Shown one piece after another: positions 1-10,137 of a DNA stretch of 64,000 nucleotides (within the stretch, counting starts at the first letter, position 1; each line of letters begins with the position of its first letter). The stretch comes from Lytechinus variegatus (taxonomy: Eukaryota; Echinodermata; Echinoidea; Temnopleuroida; Toxopneustidae). The notes beneath the pieces were generated by a model. It saw only the letters and a list, made by a program, of their open reading frames with translations. It had not been told where the DNA came from and did not search any database. The stretch spans positions 62,718,697 through 62,782,696 of the forward strand of contig NC_054741.1 of NCBI RefSeq assembly GCF_018143015.1, in the 5' to 3' direction. Position numbers and translations under genes: made by a program.

Positions 1-158
1 ATCTGATTGGCCACCAGTGTGCTGACGTCATCAATCATGATTTCAAAGTCCAATTCTTCTTGCTTTAGGAGCATGCGCAAATTGGTCTGGCTGTTGGGTT
101 GTACCATAATGTCGACAGGGCGGCCAGGAATTCTTGAAACGCTGGTCCAAAAGTCAAA
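1..158 (-). CDS. Carboxypeptidase exon 3 (propeptide core), runs off the window
   Basis: The acceptor lies at 159-160 (pyrimidine-rich, then aaaag). The open frame continues to base 1, so the exon is cut by the window edge. It carries the DFW, PVDIMVQP and EIMIDDV signatures of the pro-carboxypeptidase fold. Confidence 0.87.
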
Positions 159-3100
159 CTTTTTAGAGGAAGAAAGAGAATGAGGTGGCAGGAAGAAAAA
201 ATAATAAGGTTATTCGGCATCGCATAGTAATTCCCTCAAGCCAGGGGTAGCAAAATTACCCCCCCCCCCCTCCCCATGGGTGATCGATCGGTAACGAGGG
301 ATAACGAGTTTAAAGTTTTTACGCGCCAGTCATTGCGTAGAAGGCCTTTTTTAAGCTGCGAGTGAGGAAAGCTATCTAAAATTTTGACCTTTTTGAGACA
401 AGAGTCTAATTTTGTGACAGAGTTTGATATGACATTTAGAAATATATAATGATTTACCCATTTTCTTTTCCTTTTTTCTCCTTCTTCCTTGGTAATGACT
501 TTTTGGGGCCTCTGTCCCCTAGCCCCACATCTGCGCCCCAACGAGTAGGGGGGGGGGGTGATTTAAAGTATATCTTAGCTTTATTTCTACAACAAGACCT
601 ACTACAATTTCAGGACTAGATCAATAACTTGAGAGCGAAGCGCGAGGTGATTTTTTTTAATGACTGAACTGATATGAGCCATTTGAATTTAATCCGGGAT
701 AAAGAATAGAAACCGAAATTAAGTGACATTCAAAAGGCAGGTAAAATATTCGGGGCGCAACCCATGCGCTTGGTTGCGAGTAGGGGCAAATTTAAAGAAA
801 GATATAATATCATGATGTATAAAGACATTCATATTCTAATCAATTCTGGATTTTTTTCCTTTTATCCGTCCATCTGTTTCTAACAATTTCTGAAAGGAAT
901 GGTTTCATTCAATAACAAAATAAAGAAAAGAAAATTTTCAAGAAAAAGAGGGATGGTCATCATGCGTAATCCCCTGCCCCCATTTTCATTTTGACGCAAA
1001 CGAGGACATTTCTGAAGGGGAAGATCACCCCACTGATCTCTATAGAGATCAGGGAAGGGGAAGGGGAAGATCACCCCAACAGAGTTAGTTTTAATCAACG
1101 AACGTAGAGGGCAACAACACTTTGAAATTTGGCAATGATTAATCATAACCATAATCTCAATAAAGTGATAAAACCTACGCATATGCTAGGCTATGCGTAG
1201 GTTGTGGGGCGGGACGACTACTAGATAAAATGAGAAGAAAGGGGCGACCGTTTTCCCCCCTTATGTCTATAGAGGGGAATATCAGTACAAGCAACAACCC
1301 TCTGTCCCTCCCCGAAAAGTGTGTGCGTGTGTGTGGAGGGTAAATTGCCCATTCGTCTACGACAAACTCGTCCACTCATCACACGGTCTACTTTCATTTA
1401 GTCTAATGCCAGTCCGTCCGTCAGCATTTCTTCTAAGAACCATTTGGTCCAATCATCACTTCGTCTAATCACCATTTCGTCTATGACCATTTCGTCTCAT
1501 AACCAGTTGGTCTAATATTCATTTAATTTTTATTCATTTTGCAGAGTTTAACACTTACTCCAATTAGACCGAATGGTGGACTAATTGACTCTATTGGACC
1601 AACTGGTTATTATACGGAATGGCATTAGACTAAGTAAAAGTAGACCATGTGGTGAGTGGACGAACTGATGGTGGACCGAATGATAGTAGACGAGTTGGCA
1701 AGTTGTCAGTTTGACGAATTGGCACGAGACGAATTGGTAATACACCGTGTGGAGCAGGAGGGGGGGGGGGGTTACATATCCCACCTCATGATTTATCCCA
1801 GTTAAAATTACCTAATGTGGACAGACTGTTTATATCCCTCTGTATGAAAACCAAATAATATTGCTCTTTTCCTGTCCAGAGTCTCTTTTGCGTAACAATT
1901 ACTATTATGGAAATTTTGCCATCCAATGGTTCTGCCATGGTTACATGGCTCAACAGCCAATCAAGATCAAGGATTCATTTGAAGTTACCACTGGCTGGAT
2001 GGCAAAGTTACTGTGATAGTATAACTGTTTATACTACGGGACACGGATGGTTTTCTTCTCAGGGAGGAGTTGATTAGATAAAGAGTGATGGAAATATCGC
2101 GGTGAAATATTAACTTTCGACTTGATTAATTTGCTATGCGAAATATGATAACTCAAGTCATATCTTGTATAAAGGTCATCTTTCATTTTCATTGCATTAC
2201 AAGTCTCGGAATATTACAGTATACAGTGTATTAACAAAGGAAGAAAAATTGCACTTATTTTTACGATAGTCATGATAGTGATGACTTATGAAATGAAACT
2301 AAATACACGTATTAACAAAACTTTATATGCATATTTATTTTTCGACGAATATAGTAATGTGCAATTGAAATACACTATCCACTGAAAGTCTCACTTTGTC
2401 TTTGTATATTTTTTGCGTTACTTCTGTTTTTTTTTCGTGTTTTACCCCGTGAAGGCCCAAAATGTTGGAATTCCCTTCAAAACTTAAAAAATTCCCCCTT
2501 TCTCTACACTTTTAAAAGAAAGTTAAAAAATCTTTCTTACTGAAATCCTTCAAATACGTCTAAAAAATACATCATCACAGATTTTTATCTTTATTCACCG
2601 TTCCTTTTTCACTCATGGGCTACTTTGCTTCTGTTTTGTCTACACTCCTCTCTCTGTAGTTCATATGCAGTTCTCACAATCATTCCTCACCCCCCCCCCT
2701 CTCTCTCTCTCTCATTCATCCGCTTTCTTTCTATAGTTTCTCTTGATCTCATTCCTGAGTTTTTTTGCGTTATTTTCGTATGTTCTGGTTATTTAATATT
2801 TTCTTTTTATGATGTCTCCTGTTGGCAATCATGGTTTATATTTTCATTTGTATATACAAAATTTATTTCTCGTTTGTCATATTATGAGGAGCCCACAATA
2901 TACAAGCTTTGCTTTTTAGTGGGATCCTCCATTTTCACAAATTGTAAATCACAAATCCCTTTACACATGATTATGTTGTATGTAACTTTCTATAACATGT
3001 CTTTTTCAAGTTGATTTAATGACCTTGGTATATTTTTTATGATGTTGACTTGTTTGTTTTATATTTTGTTGAAAATGAAATGAAATACAAACAATACATT

Positions 3101-3563
3101 AAAAATCACATTTCTTACCTCATCCATATTTTCTTCAATGTAGTTTAGCCATGTCATTTGTCGTTCTGTTGTTGGTTTCATCCTCCAGACTTGGTGTCTG
3201 TAAAAAGTCATGGGTAAAAGACGGAAAAGAAGGACAAATTAAGATCATGAGGAAGGAGATGGAGAAGGAGAAGGAGAAGAAGAAGAAGAAGAAGGAGGAG
3301 GAGAAGGAGAAGAAGGAGGAGGAGAAGAAGAAAATGAAAAAGAAGGAGAAGAAGGAGGAGGAGGAGGAGAAGAAGAAAATGAAAAAGGAGGAGGAGAAGA
3401 AGAAGAAGAGGGAGAAAAAGTTTATGCTTGTATTCCAACTAAAGTCTGTAAAGTCTGAAGTCTCAATCCGTTCGTGGAATAATATATAATTTTCTTACCC
3501 TTCATATTTCGCAGAGGCGAAAACCACGAAGGAAACGAGGAGAAAAATCAGCAGAGCTCTCAT
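1..3563 (-). CDS. M14A metallocarboxypeptidase (carboxypeptidase A/B-like), 5' part: signal peptide and propeptide
   Basis: Secreted zinc carboxypeptidase precursor; only the first three coding exons are in the window. Exon 1 (3499-3563) encodes a signal peptide starting MRALLIFLLVSFVVFASA. Exon 2 (3119-3197) and exon 3 (158 to the window edge) encode the activation peptide. The segment FDFWTSVSRIPGRPVDIMV, followed by LDFEIMIDDVSTLVANQ, matches the M14 pro-domain pattern (DFW..., P-V-D-I, a conserved IMIDDV strand). Phases fit: exon 1 ends with two bases of a Gly codon, exon 2 supplies the third, and exon 2 ends in phase 0. The catalytic HxxE domain must lie left of base 1. In this family the propeptide keeps the zymogen inactive until proteolysis in the gut or outside the cell. 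A versus B specificity cannot be decided here. Confidence 0.88.
159..1349. other. Carboxypeptidase intron 2, distal part: no gene seen
   Basis: AT-rich intron sequence with homopolymers of C and G (262-271, 548-557). GCGAAGCGCGAGG near 638 resembles the palindromic motif repeated in the element at 43300-44346. The open frames on the minus strand (236-541, 880-1182) show no splice-compatible or family-like coding. Confidence 0.6.
1354..1670. repeat. Inverted repeat built of GTCTA/TAGAC motifs
   Basis: Sequence at 1354-1410 recurs in reverse complement at 1619-1670 (GGCATTAGACTAA, AAAGTAGACC, GTGAGTGGACGAACT in common). The spacer and the flank to about 1760 carry many degenerate CATTTGGTCTAAT-like units. 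Similar motifs recur at 5740-5835 and 6780-6960. It lies in carboxypeptidase intron 2. Confidence 0.75.
1760..3118. other. Carboxypeptidase intron 2, proximal part
   Basis: Contains a degenerate member of the ACCATGGTAAC...AGCCAATCA fold-back family (about 1875-2040), a CT run near 2697-2714 and otherwise AT-rich sequence. No further exon is required by phase between exons 2 and 3. Confidence 0.6.
3119..3197 (-). CDS. Carboxypeptidase exon 2 (start of propeptide)
   Basis: 79 bases between a tttttacag acceptor and a GTAAGA donor. It encodes 26 residues beginning HQVWRMKPTTERQ and ending YIEENMDE, the usual first strand and helix of the M14 activation peptide (QVxR...P.., then LxxLEE). The upstream intron is only 301 bases and is mostly a CTT/CTC tract on the coding strand. 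Confidence 0.87.
3240..3421. repeat. Purine microsatellite (GAA/GGA)n in carboxypeptidase intron 1
   Basis: About 180 bases of almost pure A/G on the plus strand (AAG, GAG and AAAATG units). It makes spurious Lys/Glu-rich and Leu-rich open frames on the two strands. On the coding strand of the carboxypeptidase it is a very long polypyrimidine tract just upstream of the exon 2 acceptor. Confidence 0.95.
3499..3563 (-). CDS. Carboxypeptidase exon 1 (signal peptide)
   Basis: Start codon at 3563, then 21 codons with a basic residue, a run of Leu/Ile/Phe/Val and a small-residue cleavage site (ASA, then KYE). It ends in a GTAAGA donor. On the minus strand, GATATATG about 90 bases upstream of the ATG could be a TATA element; this is weak. 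Confidence 0.85.
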
Positions 3564-3724
3564 ATTGGATATACTACAAGTAGAGCCGGAGAAGATATTG
3601 TGACTACGTACCTCAAATCCTCGACTTTTCATTACATCAGCACACTACATGGCATATATCGTGGGCAGGTCCAGCCGAAAGGGTGTGTGAGGTTCGGGGG
3701 AGGTGATAGGGTTATGCATGAATA

Positions 3725-5218
3725 AAGGACAAGTCCACCCCAACAAAAAGTATATTTGAATAAAAAGAGAATAATCTAACAAGTATTACACTGAAAATTG
3801 CATCAACATCAGATGTAAAATAAGAAAGTTATGACATTTTAAAGTTTCGCTTAATTTCACAAATCGGTTATATGCACATCCTGGTCGGTATAGCAAATGA
3901 GGAGACTGATGACGTCATCCACTCAATATTTCTTTTGTATTTTATTGAATCAAATATTCTAATTTACTCCTCATTGTTAAGAGAACCAACGACTAATTCC
4001 TCCCCCCCCCTCCCTCCCTCATCATCCTCTCTCTCTTCTCCTCCGTTGGCTCCGTGGAGGTAAGAATTTCATGAAAGTTGTTCATAGACTTACACATAAT
4101 TGATGCTCGACTGGAACATGTTCTCTGGTGCTTGGTCAGATACGAAAACATAGGGTTCATTAATTTCAATGCAAGAAAGGGTCACAGTCTTGAGTAAAAT
4201 CATTCATAATTTTCGGACAGCTTAATGAATCACCCACCTGGTCAGAGGCGTACAGATGGAGGGGCGGTTGGGGGTGATTGCCCAACACCCCAAATTTTTC
4301 ATGACCAAGAGAGAAGGAAAGAAGAAGGGAGAAATATGATACTTTCTGAAATTTTTATCAAAAGCTATCACGAAATTGGATAATGTCAAAATTTATGCTC
4401 GCTCGCAACTTTTTATAAATTTTGCCCGATACACCATAATCTTTCCCCCTCAAAAATTTTCGCTCATTACACCACTGCACCAGGTCCATACGAGATGACC
4501 AATCATACCTTATTTCCCCCCTACTCCACCCCCATCCATTGACACTGTGATAGAGATAGTCATGTGAATCTTACAACATGTTCCACAATTATGAAAGATA
4601 AATCAAATAGCATTATCTTATTTTTGAGCTATAAGTATATCAAATGATAATTGCAGTACAGCCAAAAACACTAGTATTCATGTCTTTACATTGAAACATA
4701 TGATTGAAGAGTTTTGTGCTATTCTTATTTGGAGTCTTGCTAAATCATTAGTAGAATTGCATGTGGAAATCTATACAAAACCAATCCGCATCCTTATCAA
4801 GAATTAATAACAACTATCGTTCTTCATGCTTTAATAGTTAAAATTATACTTCATAAGCTTTATCATTCATTATTACTCTTGGTATTGTAAAATATATCAA
4901 TTTCATAGATTTGTTTATACAAAAATTATTAATTCAATAATAATTTACAGTAATGGAGCAGTCAAGAGATATAATTATTCAGGGCGAAAATGACATTTTG
5001 TCATGCTTCATGTTTTAATGAAATACAAAAGAAATAGAATGCGACTTCATTTGCATATTCAACGTGTTGTGCATATAACCATTCTGTGAAATTAAGCCAA
5101 GCTTTGAAATGTTTAAAAAAAATATCATGAGTCTAATTTTGATGAAGTTCTGTTTTATGCTTATTTGATATTTCTCTTTTAATTCAAATCAATTTGTTGT
5201 TGGGTTGATTTTTAAAGA
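3725..5218. repeat. 1.5-kb terminal-inverted-repeat element with nested fragment
   Basis: The left end (AAAGGACAAGTCCACCCCAA at 3725) and right end (reverse complement near 5170-5218, TTGGGTTGATTTTTAAAG) are diverged inverted repeats. The terminal arms also share ATGCACA, TTTCACA and ACAAAAGAAATA stretches in inverse order. The terminus matches a motif I remember as very common in sea urchin DNA. At about 4235-4490 a separate repeat (GAGGCGTACAGATGG to CACCACTGCACCAGG) appears to be inserted. No transposase frame is seen. Confidence 0.75.
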
Positions 5219-5219
5219 C

Positions 5220-5850
5220 ATACTTCAGTAGTGGGATATTTAACTACTTTGTCAGCCAGAATGAAGATAACTAAATTAAGCAGATGGTAATTAAAGTATT
5301 TCACATATAAGTGACATTTATTTAGCAAAATCTATTCAGAAATGGCAACAGCATCAAGGAAACAACCACTGAAATTTTTATGATTGTACTGCTCAAAAAC
5401 TAAGTCATGTGGTGAGGCAATCGGATTCAAGTTTAAGTGGCATGGATGAGAGCAGCGTGATTTATGATATTACTGCGACCCGATAACGATTCAATACCTT
5501 TCAAATTACTGCATTGGTGGGCAATTACATGTACTCAGAAAGCTTTCAATTAGTCCCATATACCATAACCTGATTGGAATTTAATATCAGCATCCATTCT
5601 AAAACTGCTTTTCTACAAATGTTTCTGAGACAAAATGTGACTTCCATTTCATAGAATACCTAACAATTAAACTAGTTTCTATGGAAACCAACAGCTTAAC
5701 TGGTCCAACATGTTTCATATTCACTTGGTCTCCAAGACGATGTCTACTTCTGAGATAGTCCAATGCCACATGGACTAAACCTGTTTGATTTACTATCAAT
5801 TTAGTCTAATTGCCACTTGGTCTAAACTACACATTATCTTATGAGTCATT
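5220..5850. other. Intergenic, GTCTA-type repeat at its right side
   Basis: No coding signal. The 5740-5835 part carries CTTGGTCT and TTAGTCTAATTGCC units related to those at 1354-1760. Confidence 0.5.
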
Positions 5851-6305
5851 GGTCCGAATTCACAAAGGTGGTTTTGAAAACCCATGGTTGAGTCCATGAT
5901 TTATGCAGATTTCCTGTATAAATTATGCTTAATTTAGCGCATATCTGGCGCGTGTATAAAAAATGTCCAATGCTGATGCACACTTTTGTCACAGTGGGCC
6001 ATATTGACGCCTGTTGCCATGGTAAGAAACGCTATTTCATTCATGAGTCCACTGTTTTTATTCATGAGTCCACTTTTTTTATTCATGAGTCCACTCTTCA
6101 AACAGTGGACTCGTGAATAAAATAGCGTATTTAACCATGGTAACAGGCGTCAATTTGGCGCACTGTGACAAATGGCGCATCAGCATTGGACACGTTTTAT
6201 ATACGTGCCCGATACACGCTAAATTAAGCGTAATTTATACAGGAAATCTGCATAAACCATGGACTCAACTGTGGGTTTTCAAAACCACCTTTGTTAATTC
6301 GGGCC
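5851..6305. repeat. 455-bp fold-back element
   Basis: Arms of about 195 bases (5851-6045 and 6110-6305) are inverted copies: GGTCCGAATT...GGTGGTTTTG against CAAAACCACC...AATTCGGGCC, with ATT on both outer sides as a possible 3-bp target duplication. The centre has three tandem TTCATGAGTCCACT units (about 6037-6098). It sits inside the GTCTA-motif region, so it is the later insertion. The short frames within it are by-products. Confidence 0.85.
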
Positions 6306-7410
6306 ATTATGGTTGACCCCCAAACTTGCAACAAAAGGTGTTTCCACTGTTTCTAGATGGTGTCCCAAAATACCTCACAACTGACTGTCCTTGTCTTAAA
6401 ACCCCTGAATAGAAACCAAATTAAAGACAATAAGTAATGGATGAAATGTGGAATAGGCTATGGCCGCCAATTTGTACACCATCTTGGATTCCCAAGTATC
6501 CTGGAGTGCTCATGTTCACTCTAACATGTATCAAGAGATCTCTATATCCCCCCTTCCCGACCATGGAATATGCACCAGAATATGTCAAGGGTGGATAATT
6601 GGCAAGTTATGTCCATTTTTGGTGAATGTCTGGAAAATAACCACTTTCATGCCAACTTTTGTAATTTTTAGTAAATTTTTAGCATGCTATTCCTGAGGTC
6701 AAGTCGTATCAAAATGGGTTGAAAAAAAACCTTTGTTTTAATTTTTTGGGTAGGGCTGTTCTTTTTTTGTATATGGAACCGACTAAATAGACACTAAATT
6801 TCAGTATAGTCTCATGCCCAGTTGTCTAATTTCCACTGCATCTACTTTTAAGTTTTTCCTTTTCTTTTGGTTCATAAACAAAAAGTAGACTAATTGGGGT
6901 TAGACAGACCAAGTGGATATTAGAGGAAATGGGTATAGTCTAACTGGAAATGAGACAACGCACTGAATGCACAAAATGGCAATAAGACCAAATTTGACCA
7001 TCCACCCCATAACGCAACAATAACTTGCCAAAACCCATATATTAGAATTTCGATGGGTTTTAAAACACATCCTAATCTGTAAAATGGTACATAACTTGTT
7101 GTAATTAATCAACAATAACTTATACAAATTAGTACTTGATTGAATGCAGAAGAAACTAAACGAAAGCTTCACAAAATAAGGAGAAAACAACCTTCACTCA
7201 AACATGAGATGTGCACACTGTGCTATCTCAATTAAACTTCCAAGCAGTCCATAAAAACTTGCGTCAAAGAAGCTCTTTTATCTTGTTTTCTATTCAACTT
7301 TAAGACTTTAAATTTTGACAGTATGAAGACAAAGAATTACTCTTTCAAATAACCCTTGTTATTGATTTTTAAAACCAAATTAATATTTTGGCTATTCACA
7401 GAGAACTTTT
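6306..7410. other. Intergenic, remainder of GTCTA-motif repeat then AT-rich DNA
   Basis: 6780-6960 holds TAGACTAATTGGGG, TAGTCTAACTGG and similar units in both orientations. The rest shows no gene. Confidence 0.5.
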
Positions 7411-7587
7411 CCTGGGGCCCGTTGCAGAAAGAGTTGCAATCAATTGCAACTCGAAATTTGCAATCAATCGCAACTCTAAAAATCATGCGCAACTTGATTT
7501 TCAACCAATCAACAGCGCGCATTTGGGACTTGCGATTGATTTTTTGACTTGCATTTAAACGCAACTCTTTCTGCAACTGGCCCCAGG
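7411..7587. repeat. 177-bp MITE-like fold-back element
   Basis: Ends CCTGGGGCCCGTTGCAGAAA and its complement TTTCTGCAACTGGCCCCAGG. The inner repeats GAGTTGCAATCAAT / ATTGATT and GCAACTC are also inverted. Part of a family with ends GGGCCCGTTTCATAAAG / GGGGCCCGTTGCAGAAAG seen several times in the window. Confidence 0.85.
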
Positions 7588-7704
7588 AGGCGTATTGTTG
7601 GTTTTGGGGTGGCTGGTAAAAAAGTTAGTAAATGATCTGGTTATAGGCAAAAATAGGGTGAAATTATGTAGGATGAGACCAAACAGAAAAAAAAGATAAA
7701 TCGG

Positions 7705-8035
7705 GACCCCGTCTTACAAAGAGTTACGATTGATCCTATCAACCTCAAATTATATGGAAATCCATCAACGTCATAATTTCATCTTCAGAAAATTTGCACA
7801 TTGTCCTTTGTAAACAAAGAGAAGCACACTGAATTTTCAAGAAAACTATGAATGTATGAATACACAGCATATCTAGAAAATATTTTGAACAAACATGTAT
7901 TATACAGGCCTGCCAAACCTTCTACAACAAATGTACTCTAAAAAAGGAATAGTTGGTATTTATAAATGTTGGGGTTGCTGGCCTTCCATAGTTGTGTTTG
8001 ATCGGATCAATCACAACTCTTTTAAGACAGGGCCT
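7705..8035. repeat. About 330-bp fold-back element
   Basis: The left end (ACCCCGTCTTACAAAGAGTT, then GATTGATCC) is the inverse of the right end (GGATCAATCACAACTC, then AAGACAGGGCC). Same superfamily as its neighbour at 7411-7587, more diverged in the middle. Confidence 0.75.
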
Positions 8036-9779
8036 GGGTGGAGACCTATCAGAAATTTATCACAGGTGAAAAAAGTACAATAAATTTGCCAATGATTTGT
8101 ATTTTTCTTACAAACAGAAAAAAAGTGTATCATAAACTTCGAAATCAAAGCAATATCATTACTTCATTTCACGCAGAATGTTAGGGAAAGATTCAAAGAG
8201 CACAAATAAAACAGGATTTAAAATTTATGTTGACTCACATATATGCGCATCCTCTTTCAAATTTGTATGAAATACTCGGCAGTTGAAAAATAGTGTCTCT
8301 GTACAAATGGCTTGATCTAGGTTTAGATGAATTTCAAGACTTCATATTCTGACAGAATGATGATGAAGAATTCTAGTTTATTGCAGGCAAAACTGCAATT
8401 TTAGCAAATGACAGAGACCTTGCTTTGCAACTCTTTGTGGTTTGTTCAGTGGCCATAGAGATTGCAAAAAACATGGTAATTTATGGTAAATGTTTTCTAA
8501 GTTACACATGATTTTAACACAAGACTGAAGACTAGGCGATCTTTTCATGAAAGTTTTCAGCACCAACAAGTTAGTCATTCTCTGATACAGTGGTGGCACA
8601 TGCCAACCCCCCCCCCCCCCCCCTAAGAGGTACACACAACATTTTTAAGCAGGATATGCCATGCATTAGCAAGTGAGGACCTTTTACTTTTTCATTGTTA
8701 CATTTTTCCTGGAACAAAATGACCGTCACTTTGGAGTGATTTTTTTTAGGCTTGGCAATTTTTTCCTCTACAAAAATGCCCCCCCCTTGGAAAATCCTGG
8801 ATAGATCTGCCCCTGCTCTGATAGTTAAAATAGTATAAACTAACAAAAAGAAGGCAGTGCTTCTTAACCGGTCAACAATCTTAAATTTTGTCATTTGCCG
8901 ACAGTTGCCAGGGGAAAAATGTTGATGAAACATCCCCAGTTTTGGGGTGTTATTAACCCTCCATCAATTTTTATCATCCCTATTTAGTTAAGTTGAAATC
9001 AAACCTTTTTAAAATTAAAATTCATATTGAAAACAAGCATCTGAATGCAAAGTTTATATTTTTTCAATATTTGATTAGAGATAAAGAATTCAGTCCTGCT
9101 ATAATTTAAGAAGAAAAAAAAATTGGTATCTCATTTAGAACAAATGAAGAAGAAGAAGATGACGACAGAGGAGGAGAAGAAGTGACACATGAAAATCACT
9201 TACAAATAGCTTTATGAAATGGACAATCTAAATTGCCTACCCTATCTTTGTAGCTCAAAAAAAATCAAAATGAGTTTACAAAATTGATTTAAATGCTGTT
9301 CTTGATAGCTCAACACCAAATGAGATACATCCCTGGGCATACATCAATTTAAACTTGGTGCTGCACTGAAGTAATCATTGGCAAAACACCAACCCAGAAG
9401 ATCAAGAGAGAACTTGAAATCATCCATTGGATAACAGGATTATTCCCGCAATACTTAATCTCTCTCTTAAACTTTTTACCTTTCTTTAGATGCATGGTTT
9501 TGTTGCACAAGCAGTGATACATTTTTTTGCATTAGACAAATGAGTGCTACAAAATATATACCCGGTACACTCTATCAAAGAGTGGTATCTTGCCACACAT
9601 GCACTGCATGCGTGAGCGAGTTGACATATACACAGTTTTAGTCTCTGACCCAGCATTGGTCACAGCCTGTCTGATGATCCATTTCCATACCAGGACAAAG
9701 AGTCTTTTTTTCTATTCTTGCCTTCTGATCTCCAGAGATGCAAATAAAGTTTATCAATTGTTGCATATTCAACAAAATA
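8036..9779. other. Intergenic region downstream of ESS2
   Basis: AT-rich sequence with a C homopolymer (8607-8622) and a CCCCCCCTTGG repeat fragment near 8780. The minus-strand frame 8571-8933 comes from this repeat. No gene seen. The 3' UTR of ESS2 must begin here, but no convincing cleavage signal was fixed. Confidence 0.5.
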
Positions 9780-10137
9780 TTAGAAAAAATCAGTAGCCTT
9801 CTGTCTTTGTGGAGCAGTTCTCTTTGGTAGATTGAGGAGATTGTCTGTCAAACTTGGTGGTTCCGCTGGAGTTCTTGTGGAGGCGGGACTCGCAGTGACC
9901 GACTGAGCGCGCCTTGAAGCCGGTGACTTCCCTGGGGTTAGTCCAGGCGTCCTGTTGGGTGTTCCACCAAGAGAGGGCGTCCTACTACCAACAGAGCGTT
10001 GCGGAGACGGTGTGTAGCTTGCCCTGAGAGCTTTGTCCGTTTGACCCACGCTTCTTTGGACGAGTTTCTGTGCAGCTGATGACAGCGTTCGTATCCGGTC
10101 CATGGGACTTGCAGAACCAAAACGACTTGGTGATGGA
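9780..10137 (-). CDS. ESS2: ESS2 coding exon 8 (C-terminus)
   Basis: Acceptor tttcctgtag, then PSPSRFGSASPMDRIRTLSS, DKALRASYTPSP, a Pro/Thr/Ser-rich stretch with TPGLTPGKSP-type sites, SLTDNLLNLP and the end KATDFF with TAA. Several SP/TP sites could be phosphorylated; this is inference. Confidence 0.96.

Noticed and set aside
3151-3489. Lys/Glu-rich frame on the plus strand and Leu-rich frame on the minus strand
   Set aside because: Both are translations of the purine microsatellite inside a carboxypeptidase intron.
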